Program-made: the position numbers and the translations under genes
Assembly: GCF_014207095.1 (NCBI RefSeq)
Contig: NZ_JACHBG010000002.1
Coordinates: forward strand, 248,001-312,000
Origin: Martinezella lusitana
GTDB taxonomy: Bacteria > Pseudomonadota > Alphaproteobacteria > Rhizobiales > Rhizobiaceae
Length of the DNA stretch: 64,000 nt
Reading direction: 5' to 3'
The notes under the pieces: model-generated
What the model was told of the DNA's origin: nothing
What the model saw: only the letters and a program-made list of their open reading frames with translations
Databases searched by the model: none
In this document: positions 44,772-53,795 of the stretch, piece by piece
How the letters are laid out: each line of letters begins with the position of its first letter
Numbering within the stretch: the stretch's first letter is position 1

Positions 44772-44800
44772 CTTGGCTCATTACTGCGGGATGTCTGACT

Positions 44801-45355
44801 TTACTGGAATATTTCGCCGGGATAGGCGCCCCAGAGCTTGCTCTGCCTGATATAGCCTCTCGCTGAATGTCCCTTGACGGAAACGCGACACCAGCTTCCG
44901 CTGCAGGAATGCAGCGACAGCAGTACGCGCGGCTGCAGTTCGGCAACCACGGCGCCGGTTGCTTCCGGGTCCATGCGCAGCATGGCGTTCTTCGTCAGCC
45001 AGGGCGCGACAACAGCCATTCGTGCGCCTGAAAGAAGGGCACTGTGCATCCAGCCCGTGACGCCGGTATCGTCGCGAACCTGTCGCCAATGGCCATATTC
45101 GTTGATGATCTCCATCGGAAGGCCGGGCTTTATGTAGATCCATTTCGTCGCATAGTTTGTCGACGGACCGACCCGCATACGAGCCTTAAAGGACTTGACG
45201 GAAGCGAAGCGGGGAATGGGCAAACCTGTTTGGCGACCCGTCTTCCAGGCCGTCGTGGCGACGGGGCTTGCCGGCGGAGTTCCGGCGAAACCGATTGAGC
45301 TCAAGAAGACTAAGGTGACGCACAGGCCGGCACGTATTTTTCGTTGGTAAGTCAA
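44801..45355 (-). CDS. Exported SH3-like domain protein
   Basis: The 184-residue product starts with a signal peptide (residues about 5-26, V-T-L-V-F-L-S-S-I-G-F-A) and then two bacterial SH3-like units (about 50-110 with M-R-V-G-P-S-T-N-Y, W-R-Q-V and G-W-M-H-S-A-L-L, and about 118-180 with W-C-R-V-S-V-K-G and G-Y-I-R-Q). Such domains often bind cell wall. I chose TTG 45355, with GAGAGG 4 nt before it, because it places the signal peptide first. A longer frame to TTG 45412 exists. Converges with glmM. Confidence 0.82.
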   Translation of the reverse strand: MTYQRKIRAGLCVTLVFLSSIGFAGTPPASPVATTAWKTGRQTGLPIPRFASVKSFKARMRVGPSTNYATKWIYIKPGLPMEIINEYGHWRQVRDDTGVTGWMHSALLSGARMAVVAPWLTKNAMLRMDPEATGAVVAELQPRVLLSLHSCSGSWCRVSVKGHSARGYIRQSKLWGAYPGEIFQ

Positions 45356-45675
45356 TGACCTCTCATTGGTGAACTCCCGGCGGGTGCACTGTAATGGCCG
45401 GGTTCTTGCCAATTTGTTTAGAAATTCTGCAGATACGCCCCGGCGGATTTTATGCTTCAGGTGGTTCTGGATGAGGTGATGTAGATGCTATCTATTTATT
45501 TTTATTTGTGATTTGTTTATACCTAATATTCTGGCTTGAGTATAACCTGCGAGTAAAACAGGGTAAACATTCGTAGTTAATCAGGTTTTAACTCCTTTTC
45601 TTCATTATCCCGATCATGTCTTTTCGGTTGGCAAGCATCTGCTGCGCCAATGGCAAGAAATTTGGAGCCAAAACC
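45356..45675. other. AT-rich intergenic region upstream of the first outer-membrane barrel gene
   Basis: About 320 nt, distinctly AT-rich from 45480 to 45600, between the SH3 gene and the barrel gene on opposite strands. It must hold the promoter of the barrel gene, but no box pair stands out. No gene is seen. Confidence 0.5.
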
Positions 45676-46524
45676 ATGATGAAAACCGTGATCGGCGCAC
45701 TTGCCACCTTGCTTGTCGGCACGTCAGCCTTTTCCGCTGATCTTTATACACCAGAGCCGCAGCAGCCGGCGCCGGAAGTGGTCGTTGCCCAGTCGAGCGG
45801 CTGGTATCTGCGCGGCGATGTCGGTTATGCCTTTACGAAGCTGCGCGGCGCGAATTATTTTCAGGGCTCCAATGGCAGCCTGGTGGATTTCGACAGCGCC
45901 AAGCTCGATGGCAACCTTACACTGGGCGGCGGTGTCGGTTATCAGATCAACAACTATCTGCGCACGGATCTGACGCTCGACTATCTCTTCAAGTCCGACT
46001 TCAAGGGCTCGACGAAGGGCGATTGCGGCGCCTGCGGCCCGAATTGGACCGCTGTGCCTGCGACTTCCCGCGATCTGGCGTCCCTGACGGCTTATAGCTT
46101 GCTTGCCAACGCCTATGTCGATCTCGGTACGTACAGCGTCTTCACGCCCTATGTCGGCGCCGGTATCGGCGGCACCTACGTCAAATGGGACAAGCTGAAC
46201 AACACCTCTTGCTCGGATGCCAATCCCGATTCTTGCGACGGGTCCGTCAATCACAATGGCCGCGGCAGCTGGCGCTTCACCTATGCGCTGATGGCTGGTA
46301 CCTCCATCGACCTCAGCTGTAACCTCAAGGCCGATGTTGGCTACCGTTACCGCCATATCCAGGGCGGCGACATGTTCGGTTATGCCGAAAACGGCGGCCC
46401 CGGCTACGACAAGGGCATCAACCTTCATGAAGCCCGCCTCGGTGCCCGCTACACCTTCGGCGGTTGCCAGACGGCGAGCTACATGCCGCCGGCCGATATC
46501 CCGATCCAGCCGGTCTACAAGTAA
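45676..46524 (+). CDS. Outer-membrane beta-barrel protein (RopB/Omp25-like)
   Basis: The 282-residue product has a signal peptide (1-20, T-S-A-F-S-A) and then the rhizobial small-barrel start G-W-Y-L-R-G-D-V-G-Y-A near 42-52. Alternating strands and repeated segments such as Y-V-D-L-G-T and Y-V-G-A-G-I-G-G follow. It ends in P-V-Y-K rather than the usual aromatic residue. ATG 45676 is preceded by GGAG at 8 nt; the in-frame region from 45616 is not conserved. A paralogue lies next to it. Confidence 0.88.
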   Translation: MMKTVIGALATLLVGTSAFSADLYTPEPQQPAPEVVVAQSSGWYLRGDVGYAFTKLRGANYFQGSNGSLVDFDSAKLDGNLTLGGGVGYQINNYLRTDLTLDYLFKSDFKGSTKGDCGACGPNWTAVPATSRDLASLTAYSLLANAYVDLGTYSVFTPYVGAGIGGTYVKWDKLNNTSCSDANPDSCDGSVNHNGRGSWRFTYALMAGTSIDLSCNLKADVGYRYRHIQGGDMFGYAENGGPGYDKGINLHEARLGARYTFGGCQTASYMPPADIPIQPVYK

Positions 46525-46546
46525 GCCTCCGTCTCGCAAGTTATTG

Positions 46547-46578
46547 AAAAGCCGTCCGGTTTCCCCCGGGCGGCTTTT
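46547..46578 (+). terminator. Intrinsic terminator after the first barrel gene
   Basis: AAAAGCCG-T-CCGG (46547-46559) pairs with CCGG-G-CGGCTTTT (46566-46578) with one G-U pair, and a T-run ends the stem. Confidence 0.85.
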
Positions 46579-46767
46579 GCCTTTCCTGCCTTTCCCATTA
46601 AGCAATTTTCCATCGCCTTAAAGCTTCATTAACCATGAATTCCCTATGGTTAATGAAATGAAAATGGCGTGTTCCCGGTCACTGGCCCTCTTGAGGTCTT
46701 TGCACGGGCAGGAAAGCCAGCCGGTGAAAAGGGCGGGCATCCGTACGAGGATGGAAGGCGAGGGGTA

Positions 46768-47592
46768 ATGATCCGTTTCGACGCTTTGGCGCTAGCCGCA
46801 GCGATGGCAGGCGCATCGACCGGCGTTGCCCTTGCCGGCGACGCAACCCCGCCCGAGATCAAGATGCCCGAAGTCAGCGTTCAGGCAGCGAATGGCTGGT
46901 ACGTGCGCGGCGATGTCGGTTATGCTGTCAATGCCAGCCGTGGCGACATGAAGGTTCGTTCCTACGATCCGGCCGGTGGTGATGATCACTCAGGCTCCTT
47001 CGATTCGAATCGCTTCGGCGGCGATTTCTCCGGCGGCCTGGGTATCGGCTACCAGTTCAACGATCTGTTTCGCGCCGACGTGACGGGCGATATTTTCAGC
47101 GGCGATTTCAACGGCCGCCTCTCCAGCGCCATGTCTTGCTCCGGCGGAGCAGGGGGCACCGGTTGTTCCACGAACGCTCGGTCATCGTTTACGGCGGGAA
47201 GCCTGATGGTCAATGGCTATGTCGATCTCGGAACCGTTGCCGGCTTCACGCCGTATCTCGGCGCAGGTCTCGGTGCAACGCGAGTTTCTTGGGGCAGTGT
47301 CAATGCCATCGGTTCATGCGTTGACGGTACTTCTAGTTGTGGGGGCGTTGTTCCGGTCAGCACCCGCTATTCCGGCGACAGCGACTGGCGCTTGACCTAT
47401 GCCTTGATGGCAGGCGTGGCCTACGAAGTCTCGCCGAACATCAAGGTCGATCTCGGCTATCGTTTCTCGCACATCGCCGGCGGCGACATGTTCAGCTCCT
47501 CCGCTGCAGACGCGGCGGCAGGCGCTACGGGCCGCGATGGCGCGCTTTCGCGCCATGAAATTCGGGTCGGGCTCCGGATCACCACCTGGTAG
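46768..47592 (+). CDS. Outer-membrane beta-barrel protein (paralogue)
   Basis: The 274-residue product has a signal peptide (1-23, G-V-A-L-A) and shares with its neighbour G-W-Y-V-R-G-D-V-G-Y-A near 43-53, Y-V-D-L-G-T, Y-L-G-A-G-L-G, and R-L-T-Y-A-L-M-A-G before Y-R-F-S-H-I-A-G-G-D-M-F. It ends R-I-T-T-W with an aromatic C-terminus as in barrel proteins. ATG 46768 is preceded by GAGGGG. It looks like a tandem duplicate of the gene at 45676. Confidence 0.88.
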   Translation: MIRFDALALAAAMAGASTGVALAGDATPPEIKMPEVSVQAANGWYVRGDVGYAVNASRGDMKVRSYDPAGGDDHSGSFDSNRFGGDFSGGLGIGYQFNDLFRADVTGDIFSGDFNGRLSSAMSCSGGAGGTGCSTNARSSFTAGSLMVNGYVDLGTVAGFTPYLGAGLGATRVSWGSVNAIGSCVDGTSSCGGVVPVSTRYSGDSDWRLTYALMAGVAYEVSPNIKVDLGYRFSHIAGGDMFSSSAADAAAGATGRDGALSRHEIRVGLRITTW

Positions 47593-47601
47593 TCCCGGCG
47601 C

Positions 47602-48396
47602 TCATGGCATCGTCAGAACATAGGCGATGCGCCTGAAGAAATCCAAGGTACGGAACAGGTGCGCCGGTAACCGCCGCCATGGAGACAGCTTGGCGGCACG
47701 ATAGTCGCGACGCCAGCCGACCATCGTGCTTCCTCGCAGCGGATTAAAGCCGACGACATTGGTGCGCGTGGTGAAGATGGACAGCCGCATATCCCATCCG
47801 CGTTCAATTGCGACATCCCACGGCAGCGACATGACGGATAGTGACCTCAAGAGCCTCTCTGCGCCCCGGCGCGTTATGAGATAGCACGCAGTCGAACCCT
47901 GGGGGCCGAAAAGGCAGCGGCCGACAATGTCACCCTTCGGGCTCGCCGCCAGAGCATGAAAGCCATTCCAGCGGTGATTGACGAGCTTGATCAGGTCCGC
48001 TGTCGGTGCCGCCTCCCTGGCGGATATGGCGCGATCCAGGAAATCCCTATTCAGGGCCACATCGTCTTCAATGATGACGGCCGTCTCGCCACCCTCTGCC
48101 AGAAATTGGCGCAACGCCAACAGGTGACTCCGGTAGCAGCCGTACTCGCCGGGCAGGATGGTCCTGCCATGCCGGCGCTGGAAGCGGCGGTGGTCGACGT
48201 CAATCCATTGTTCGCGTGGAATGAGGGCGCCGTCGACGCCATCGATGCGCTCGAAGCGGAAGCCGAACTCACGGCTCTGACGCTCGATCTCCGCTAGTCT
48301 GTCCACCGCTCGATCGATGTTGATCAGATATACGGGAATGGGTTGTGGGAATTCGAAAGGAAGTTCGGCGAGTGCAGTGAGTGACATCGAGCACAC
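47602..48396 (-). CDS. Glycosyltransferase family 25 protein
   Basis: The 264-residue product fits the LPS-type GT25 family. P-V-Y-L-I-N-I-D-R-A-V-D-R starts near 21, R-F-x-R-I-D-G-V-D-G near 47-56, E-Y-G-C-Y-R-S-H near 84-91, and the D-x-D-type I-I-E-D-D near 108-112, followed by G-S-T-A-C-Y-L-I-T. It probably adds hexose to LPS or another surface glycan. An alternate start at residue 4 exists. It converges with the barrel gene, 9 nt away. Confidence 0.9.
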   Translation of the reverse strand: MCSMSLTALAELPFEFPQPIPVYLINIDRAVDRLAEIERQSREFGFRFERIDGVDGALIPREQWIDVDHRRFQRRHGRTILPGEYGCYRSHLLALRQFLAEGGETAVIIEDDVALNRDFLDRAISAREAAPTADLIKLVNHRWNGFHALAASPKGDIVGRCLFGPQGSTACYLITRRGAERLLRSLSVMSLPWDVAIERGWDMRLSIFTTRTNVVGFNPLRGSTMVGWRRDYRAAKLSPWRRLPAHLFRTLDFFRRIAYVLTMP

Positions 48397-48651
48397 TTGT
48401 TATTTCCGGCGGCGCGAATCAACTCGCGCTCGACCTAATGTGATTGCATTTCGCCGTAGAAATCAGCTTTTGCGAGGCCCGATTTAGATCAACTTCATTA
48501 CGGCTAACTTGCGCCATCAAATTTCTCGCACGAATTTGTGAAGTGATGCCGGAGTTCCACTTTCCTGTTGCGCCGGCAGGCGGCTTCCAATATATCCGGC
48601 GGCGGGACACCCTTCCCCAACGAAGGGCTTTCTATCTGAGAGGATAGCATT

Positions 48652-49830
48652 ATGACTAAGCTCGCCAAGCCGGACATCCGTCCGGACAATACCCATTTCT
48701 CTTCTGGCCCCTGCTCGAAGCGCCCCGGTTGGACGCTCGATGCTCTTTCCGACGCGTCCCTCGGGCGTTCGCATCGCGCGAAGGTCGGCAAAGCCAAGCT
48801 CAAGCAGGCCATCGACCTTACCCGTGAAATTCTCGAAGTGCCGGCGGACTACCGCATCGGCATCGTTCCGGCCTCCGACACAGGCGCCGTCGAAATGGCG
48901 CTCTGGTCGCTGCTCGGCGAACGTGGCGTCGATATGGTCGCTTGGGAAAGCTTCGGTGCAGGCTGGGTTACCGACGTCGTCAAGCAGCTGAAGCTCAAGG
49001 ACGTCCGCAAGCTCGAGGCCGGTTACGGCGAGCTTCCTGATCTTTCCACGATCGATTTCGATCGCGACGTAGTCTTCACCTGGAACGGCACCACCTCTGG
49101 CGTTCGCGTTCCGAACGGTGATTTTATTCCTGCCGACCGCAAGGGGCTGACGATTTGCGACGCCACCTCGGCGGCTTTCGCTCAGAACCTCGATTTTGCC
49201 AAGCTCGATGTCGTCACCTTCTCCTGGCAGAAGGTTCTGGGCGGCGAGGGCGCACATGGCGTTATCATCCTGTCGCCGCGCGCCGTCGAGCGCTTGACGA
49301 CCTATGTGCCGGCCTGGCCGCTGCCGAAGATCTTCCGCATGACAAGCGGCGGCAAGCTCATCGAAGGCATCTTCCAGGGCGAGACGATCAACACGCCTTC
49401 GATGCTTTGCGTCGAAGACTATATCGACGCGCTTCTCTGGGCCAAGGAACTCGGTGGCCTGAAGGCGCTGATCGGTCGTGCCGATGCCAACGCAAAGGTC
49501 ATCCACGATTTCGTCGCCGCCAACGACTGGATCGCCAATCTCGCCGTCAAGGCCGAGACGGAATCCAACACTTCGGTGTGCCTGAAGATCGTCGACAAGG
49601 ATGTCGTCGCTCTCGATGCCGATGGTCAGGCGAACTTCGCCAAGGGCCTTGTTTCGCTCCTCGAAAAGGAAGGCGTCGCCTATGACGTCGGCCATTATCG
49701 CGACGCACCGTCGGGCCTGCGCATCTGGGCAGGCGCCACGATCGAAGCCTCCGACATGCAGAAGCTGATGCCCTGGCTTGCCTGGGCTTTCGAAACGCAG
49801 AAGGCGACGCTCTCCCAGGCTGCTGCCTGA
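48652..49830 (+). CDS. serC: Phosphoserine aminotransferase SerC
   Basis: SerC makes phosphoserine from 3-phosphohydroxypyruvate and glutamate with PLP. The 392-residue product belongs to the alphaproteobacterial/methanosarcina-type branch. It has F-S-S-G-P-C near 16-21, T-W-N-G-T-T-S-G near 143-150, D-A-T-S-A near 170-174, and the PLP lysine Lys194 in S-W-Q-K-V-L-G-G. serA follows 143 nt downstream; together they make serine from 3-phosphoglycerate. Confidence 0.96.
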   Translation: MTKLAKPDIRPDNTHFSSGPCSKRPGWTLDALSDASLGRSHRAKVGKAKLKQAIDLTREILEVPADYRIGIVPASDTGAVEMALWSLLGERGVDMVAWESFGAGWVTDVVKQLKLKDVRKLEAGYGELPDLSTIDFDRDVVFTWNGTTSGVRVPNGDFIPADRKGLTICDATSAAFAQNLDFAKLDVVTFSWQKVLGGEGAHGVIILSPRAVERLTTYVPAWPLPKIFRMTSGGKLIEGIFQGETINTPSMLCVEDYIDALLWAKELGGLKALIGRADANAKVIHDFVAANDWIANLAVKAETESNTSVCLKIVDKDVVALDADGQANFAKGLVSLLEKEGVAYDVGHYRDAPSGLRIWAGATIEASDMQKLMPWLAWAFETQKATLSQAAA

Positions 49831-49847
49831 GGTTTGAAGCGTGAATG

Positions 49848-49869
49848 GCTCCGCCGGCAAAGGCGGAGC
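49848..49869 (+). terminator. Hairpin after serC
   Basis: GCTCCGCC (49848-49855) pairs perfectly with GGCGGAGC (49862-49869) across a 6-nt loop, 18 nt after the stop. There is no T-tract, so read-through to serA is likely. Confidence 0.5.
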
Positions 49870-49899
49870 TCAGCATTCCGGATTTCTTGTTATTTTCAT

Positions 49900-49942
49900 G
49901 CAATTCCTGACGGAAAGCCGCTTTGCATTTCCCGGAAATTGC
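49900..49942. repeat. Single RIME-type palindromic unit between serC and serA
   Basis: GCAATT... at 49900 pairs imperfectly with ...AATTGC at 49942, with internal CGGAAAG and GCATTTCCCGG blocks as in other units of this type in the window. It lies within the serC-serA gap. Confidence 0.65.
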
Positions 49943-49973
49943 CCGTCTTAGGTGACTTTTTCAGGAGGCCTCA

Positions 49974-51569
49974 ATGGCACCTCGCGTACTCGTATCCGAC
50001 GAACTGTCGGAAACCGCCGTCCAGATCTTCCGCGATCGCGGCGTCGAAGTCGATTTTCAGCCACAGCTTGGCAAGGATAAGGATCGGCTGTTCGAAATCA
50101 TCGGCAACTATGATGGTCTCGCCATCCGTTCCGCCACCAAGGTGACGGAGAAGATCATCGCCGCGGCCAAGAACCTCAAGGTCGTCGGCCGAGCCGGCAT
50201 CGGCGTCGACAATGTCGATATCCCCGCCGCTTCGCGCCGCGGTATCATCGTCATGAACACGCCATTCGGCAACTCGATCACCACGGCCGAGCACGCTATC
50301 GCCTTGATGTTCGCGGTTGCTCGCCAGCTTCCTTCTGCCGATGCCTCGACGCAGGCGGGCAAGTGGGAAAAGTCGAAGTTCATGGGTGTCGAAATCACCG
50401 GCAAGACGCTCGGCATCATCGGCGCCGGCAATATCGGCTCGATCGTCATCGCCCGCGCACTCGGCCTGAAGATGCATGTGGTTGCTTTCGACCCGTTCCT
50501 GTCGAAGGAGCGTGCCGAGGAAATGGGCGTGACCAAGGTAGAGCTCGATGAGCTTTTCGCCCGCGCCGACTTCATCACGCTGCACGTGCCGCTGACAGAC
50601 AAGACCCGCAACATTATCGACGCGACTGCCATTGCCAAGATGAAGCAGGGCGTTCGCATCATCAACTGCGCCCGTGGTGGACTTGTCGATGAGGCGGCCC
50701 TTGCTGCGGCCATCAAGTCGGGTCATGTCGCTGGTGCCGCATTCGACGTCTTCGAAGTCGAGCCCGCCAAGGAAAGCCCGTTGTTCGGTCTGCCGAATGT
50801 CGTTTGCACGCCGCATCTCGGCGCTTCCACCACGGAAGCGCAGGAAAACGTCGCTCTGCAGGTCGCCGAGCAGATGGCGGATTATCTCGTCAAAGGCGCG
50901 GTTTCGAACGCCATCAACATGCCCTCGATCACCGCTGAAGAAGCGCCGATCCTGAAGCCTTTCATCAAGCTTGCCGATGTTCTCGGCGCCTTCGTCGGCC
51001 AGGTCACGGAAGATCCGATCAAGGAAATCGAGATCCTCTACGACGGCGTAACTGCCGGCATGAACACGAAGGCACTGACGAGCGCGCTGCTCGCTGGCCT
51101 GATCCGCAATCAGGTCGCCGACGTCAACATGGTTTCGGCGCCGATCATGATCAAGGAAAAGGGCATCGTGCTTGCCGAAGTCAAGCGCGACAAGACCGGC
51201 GTCTACGACGGGTACATCAAGCTGACGGTCACCACCGACAGCATGACGCGCTCTGTTGCCGGTACCGTCTTCTCGGACGGCAAGCCGCGCTTCATCCAGA
51301 TCAAGGGCATCAACCTCGACGCCGACGTGGGCAACCACATGGTCTATATCGCCAATACCGACGTTCCTGGCATGATCGGCTTCATCGGCACGACGCTCGG
51401 CTCTGCTGGCGTCAACATCGCCAACTTCCAGCTCGGCCGCGACAAGCAGGGCGGCGATGCCATCGCACTGCTATATGTCGACGGCGCGCTCAGCGATGAT
51501 GTGCTTGCCAAGCTGACGGCGCATCACGCCATCCGCCAGGCGAAGCCGCTGGTGTTCAACATCGACTAA
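49974..51569 (+). CDS. serA: D-3-phosphoglycerate dehydrogenase SerA
   Basis: SerA oxidises 3-phosphoglycerate to 3-phosphohydroxypyruvate with NAD+, the first step of serine synthesis. The 531-residue, long-type product has G-R-A-G-I-G-V-D-N-V-D near 72-82, the NAD motif G-I-I-G-A-G-N-I-G near 142-150, catalytic R/E/H (N-C-A-R-G-G, F-E-V-E-P, T-P-H-L-G-A-S), a middle ASB domain (about 320-450), and a C-terminal ACT domain (about 455-531) that commonly mediates serine feedback. AGGAGG (49963-49968) precedes ATG. Confidence 0.98.
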   Translation: MAPRVLVSDELSETAVQIFRDRGVEVDFQPQLGKDKDRLFEIIGNYDGLAIRSATKVTEKIIAAAKNLKVVGRAGIGVDNVDIPAASRRGIIVMNTPFGNSITTAEHAIALMFAVARQLPSADASTQAGKWEKSKFMGVEITGKTLGIIGAGNIGSIVIARALGLKMHVVAFDPFLSKERAEEMGVTKVELDELFARADFITLHVPLTDKTRNIIDATAIAKMKQGVRIINCARGGLVDEAALAAAIKSGHVAGAAFDVFEVEPAKESPLFGLPNVVCTPHLGASTTEAQENVALQVAEQMADYLVKGAVSNAINMPSITAEEAPILKPFIKLADVLGAFVGQVTEDPIKEIEILYDGVTAGMNTKALTSALLAGLIRNQVADVNMVSAPIMIKEKGIVLAEVKRDKTGVYDGYIKLTVTTDSMTRSVAGTVFSDGKPRFIQIKGINLDADVGNHMVYIANTDVPGMIGFIGTTLGSAGVNIANFQLGRDKQGGDAIALLYVDGALSDDVLAKLTAHHAIRQAKPLVFNID

Positions 51570-51628
51570 GCCACCCCTCCGAGGGTCGGTCGAACCATCC
51601 GGTTTGCTCCTCCCAAGAGCCAACTCCG

Positions 51629-51663
51629 AAACCCGGTGCGACATGAGTTGCGCCGGGTTTTTT
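51629..51663 (+). terminator. Intrinsic terminator after serA
   Basis: AAACCCGG (51629-51636) pairs with CCGGGTTT (51653-51660), followed by TTT. It overlaps the start region of the longest frame of the next gene, supporting a later start there. Confidence 0.8.
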
Positions 51664-51773
51664 CTACTGCTGCGACGGTTGTGGATAAGCTGGGCGAGCA
51701 GCTATCGAGGTTTGCGAAACGAGCTTATTTCTTTGTCATGGAGGCTTTGCGGACGAACATTCTCGGGGAAGGA

Positions 51774-52421
51774 ATGGGCACGCCGATCGAATGGCTGGCA
51801 AAACCAGCCTCGGTGGCCATCGTTCTCTTCGCGCGGGCGATTACCGCCGTCAGAGCCATCTGGCCCGAGAGCGGCATGCGTACTAGCCGCTGCGTCTATT
51901 TCGCCAATCACTCCAGTCACGGCGATTTCATCCTGATCTGGACAGTTTTGCCGCCACGATTGCGCAGACGGGTGCGCCCGGTGGCCGGCGCCGACTATTG
52001 GCTGAAGTCATCGCTGAACAGCTTCATCGGCCGCGATGTTTTCAATGCCGTGCTGATCGAGCGCGATCGCGAGGCGCGCAAGGAGGATCCGGTCACGCAG
52101 ATGACGCAGGCGCTCGATGCCGGCTCGTCGCTGATCCTGTTTCCGGAAGGCACCCGCAATCTAACCGATCAGCCGCTGCAGCCCTTCAAGAGCGGGCTTT
52201 TCCACCTTGCCAAGGCACGCCCGGAGATCGACCTTGTTCCGGTCTGGATCGACAACCTCAACCGCGTTATGCCCAAGGGTGAATTCGTGCCTATTCCGCT
52301 GATCTGCACCGTCACTTTCGGCGAGGCGCTGCATATCGGCGAGACCGAGGAGAAGGCGGATTTCCTGGCGAGAGCCGAAGCGGCCCTGCTGGCGCTTGCG
52401 CCGAAGCGGGCGGGAGACTGA
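51774..52421 (+). CDS. PlsC-like lysophospholipid acyltransferase
   Basis: The 215-residue product has an N-terminal hydrophobic segment (about 12-30), the acyltransferase motif N-H-S-S-H-G-D (H46-x4-D51), and F-P-E-G-T-R near 117-122 for glycerol-phosphate binding, then V-P-V-W-I-D. ATG 51774 has GGGGAAGGA directly before it; ATG 51738 and the frame start 51636 are alternatives, but the serA terminator covers the latter. It leads a cluster with CdsA-like and CDP-alcohol phosphotransferase genes, implying a lipid pathway. Next gene is 2 nt away. Confidence 0.88.
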   Translation: MGTPIEWLAKPASVAIVLFARAITAVRAIWPESGMRTSRCVYFANHSSHGDFILIWTVLPPRLRRRVRPVAGADYWLKSSLNSFIGRDVFNAVLIERDREARKEDPVTQMTQALDAGSSLILFPEGTRNLTDQPLQPFKSGLFHLAKARPEIDLVPVWIDNLNRVMPKGEFVPIPLICTVTFGEALHIGETEEKADFLARAEAALLALAPKRAGD

Positions 52422-52423
52422 GA

Positions 52424-53374
52424 ATGGAGGCAGCAAGCGCCGATCTGATCCATCTCGTCCTCGGCATTTTCGGCGTGCTGATCGTCGCCTCCGTCATCGG
52501 CTATGTGCTGGAGCGTCGGCTGTCGCCCGACGGATCGAATGCCGCGATCGAGAACCTGAATGCGCGCATCAAGGCCTGGTGGGTGATGGTGGTGCTGATC
52601 GGCATCGCCTTCATTGCCGGGCGCGCCGGCGTCATTCTGCTTTTCGCCTTCTGCTCCTTTGCGGCGCTGCGCGAGTTCGTGACGCTGATCAATACGAAAC
52701 GGGCGGATCATTGGGCGCTTGCCGCGGCTTTCTTCGTCGTCCTGCCGGTGCAGTATTATCTGCTGTGGGCCGAGCAATACGGCATCTATTCGATCTTCAT
52801 TCCCGTTTACGCCTTCCTCTTCATGCCGATTATCGCGGTGCTGCGCGGCGATACCGAACGGTTTCTGGTACGCATCGCCGAGGTACAATGGGCGCTGATG
52901 ATCTGCGTCTTCTGTGCCTCGCATGTGCCGGCGCTGCTCACTTTGCATATTCCCGGCTATGAAGGCCGCAACGTACTGCTCATCGCCTTCCTGGTGATCG
53001 TCGTGCAGCTCAGCGACGTGCTGCAATATGTCTGGGGCAAGCTGTTCGGGAAAACGAAGATCGCGCCGCGTCTGTCGCCATCGAAGACGGTGGAAGGCTT
53101 TGTCGGCGGCGTGGTCAGCGCCTCGCTGATCGGCGCGGCGCTTTGGTGGGTGACGCCATTCACGCCGCTGGAGGCCGGGCTGCTCGCCTTCGTCATCACG
53201 ATCATGGGCTTCTTCGGCGGGCTCGTGATGTCGGCGATCAAGCGGGATCGCGGCGTCAAGGATTGGGGCCACCTCATCGAGGGGCACGGCGGGTTGATCG
53301 ACCGGCTGGACTCGGTCGTCTTCTCCGCGCCGATCTTCTTCCACCTCGTGCGCTTCTGGTGGTCCGTGTCATGA
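52424..53374 (+). CDS. CdsA-like phosphatidate cytidylyltransferase (YnbB-like)
   Basis: CdsA enzymes make CDP-diacylglycerol. The 316-residue product has about eight hydrophobic segments and the C-terminal family signature S-A-I-K-R-D-x-G-V-K-D-W-G, then G-H-G-G-L-I-D-R-L-D-S near 269-295, plus S-P-S-K-T-V-E-G-F-V-G-G near 212-223. The housekeeping cdsA of rhizobia lies elsewhere (dxr-bamA region), so this is probably a second copy dedicated to the cluster. It is 2 nt after the acyltransferase and overlaps the next gene by 4 nt. Confidence 0.9.
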   Translation: MEAASADLIHLVLGIFGVLIVASVIGYVLERRLSPDGSNAAIENLNARIKAWWVMVVLIGIAFIAGRAGVILLFAFCSFAALREFVTLINTKRADHWALAAAFFVVLPVQYYLLWAEQYGIYSIFIPVYAFLFMPIIAVLRGDTERFLVRIAEVQWALMICVFCASHVPALLTLHIPGYEGRNVLLIAFLVIVVQLSDVLQYVWGKLFGKTKIAPRLSPSKTVEGFVGGVVSASLIGAALWWVTPFTPLEAGLLAFVITIMGFFGGLVMSAIKRDRGVKDWGHLIEGHGGLIDRLDSVVFSAPIFFHLVRFWWSVS

Positions 53375-53772
53375 GCGGAAGGCTGAAAGCGCTTGCCGGC
53401 AGCAGCATCGTGCATGTGCTTTTCGCCTTCCTGACCATGGGCGGCTGGGCCTTCTTCGCCAATCGCATGCATCCCATGCCGCGCCCCTTGATATCAGGTT
53501 TCGTGCAGGGGGTGCTTTCCGGCTGCCTGACGCTGTTTTTGAAGTCCGTGGTCGAAGCTTTGGCGCAGCGGTTCAGGGGCCTCATACGCCTTTGGGCGCC
53601 GCCGCTGATTGCCTGCCTGGGCTCGGCAACCATCCTGATTGTCATCCATGCGCTGAGCGGCACGCCGGAGATCCTGAAGACCATTGCTGTGCCGTTGCTG
53701 GTCTCCTCCAGCTATGCGGCCATCTACAATTATTCGATATCGGGTGGGAGCAGGCGAAACCATGAGAGGTGA
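53371..53772 (+). CDS. Small membrane protein of the lipid cluster
   Basis: The 133-residue product has about four hydrophobic segments (about 10-28, 42-62, 75-95, 100-125) and no motif I recognise. ATG 53371 overlaps the stop of the CdsA-like gene by 4 nt, so it is translationally coupled. A role in lipid transport or as an accessory subunit is inference from position only. Confidence 0.75.
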   Translation: MSGRLKALAGSSIVHVLFAFLTMGGWAFFANRMHPMPRPLISGFVQGVLSGCLTLFLKSVVEALAQRFRGLIRLWAPPLIACLGSATILIVIHALSGTPEILKTIAVPLLVSSSYAAIYNYSISGGSRRNHER

Positions 53773-53795
53773 GCGGCCATGACGGGTGAGGGGCC

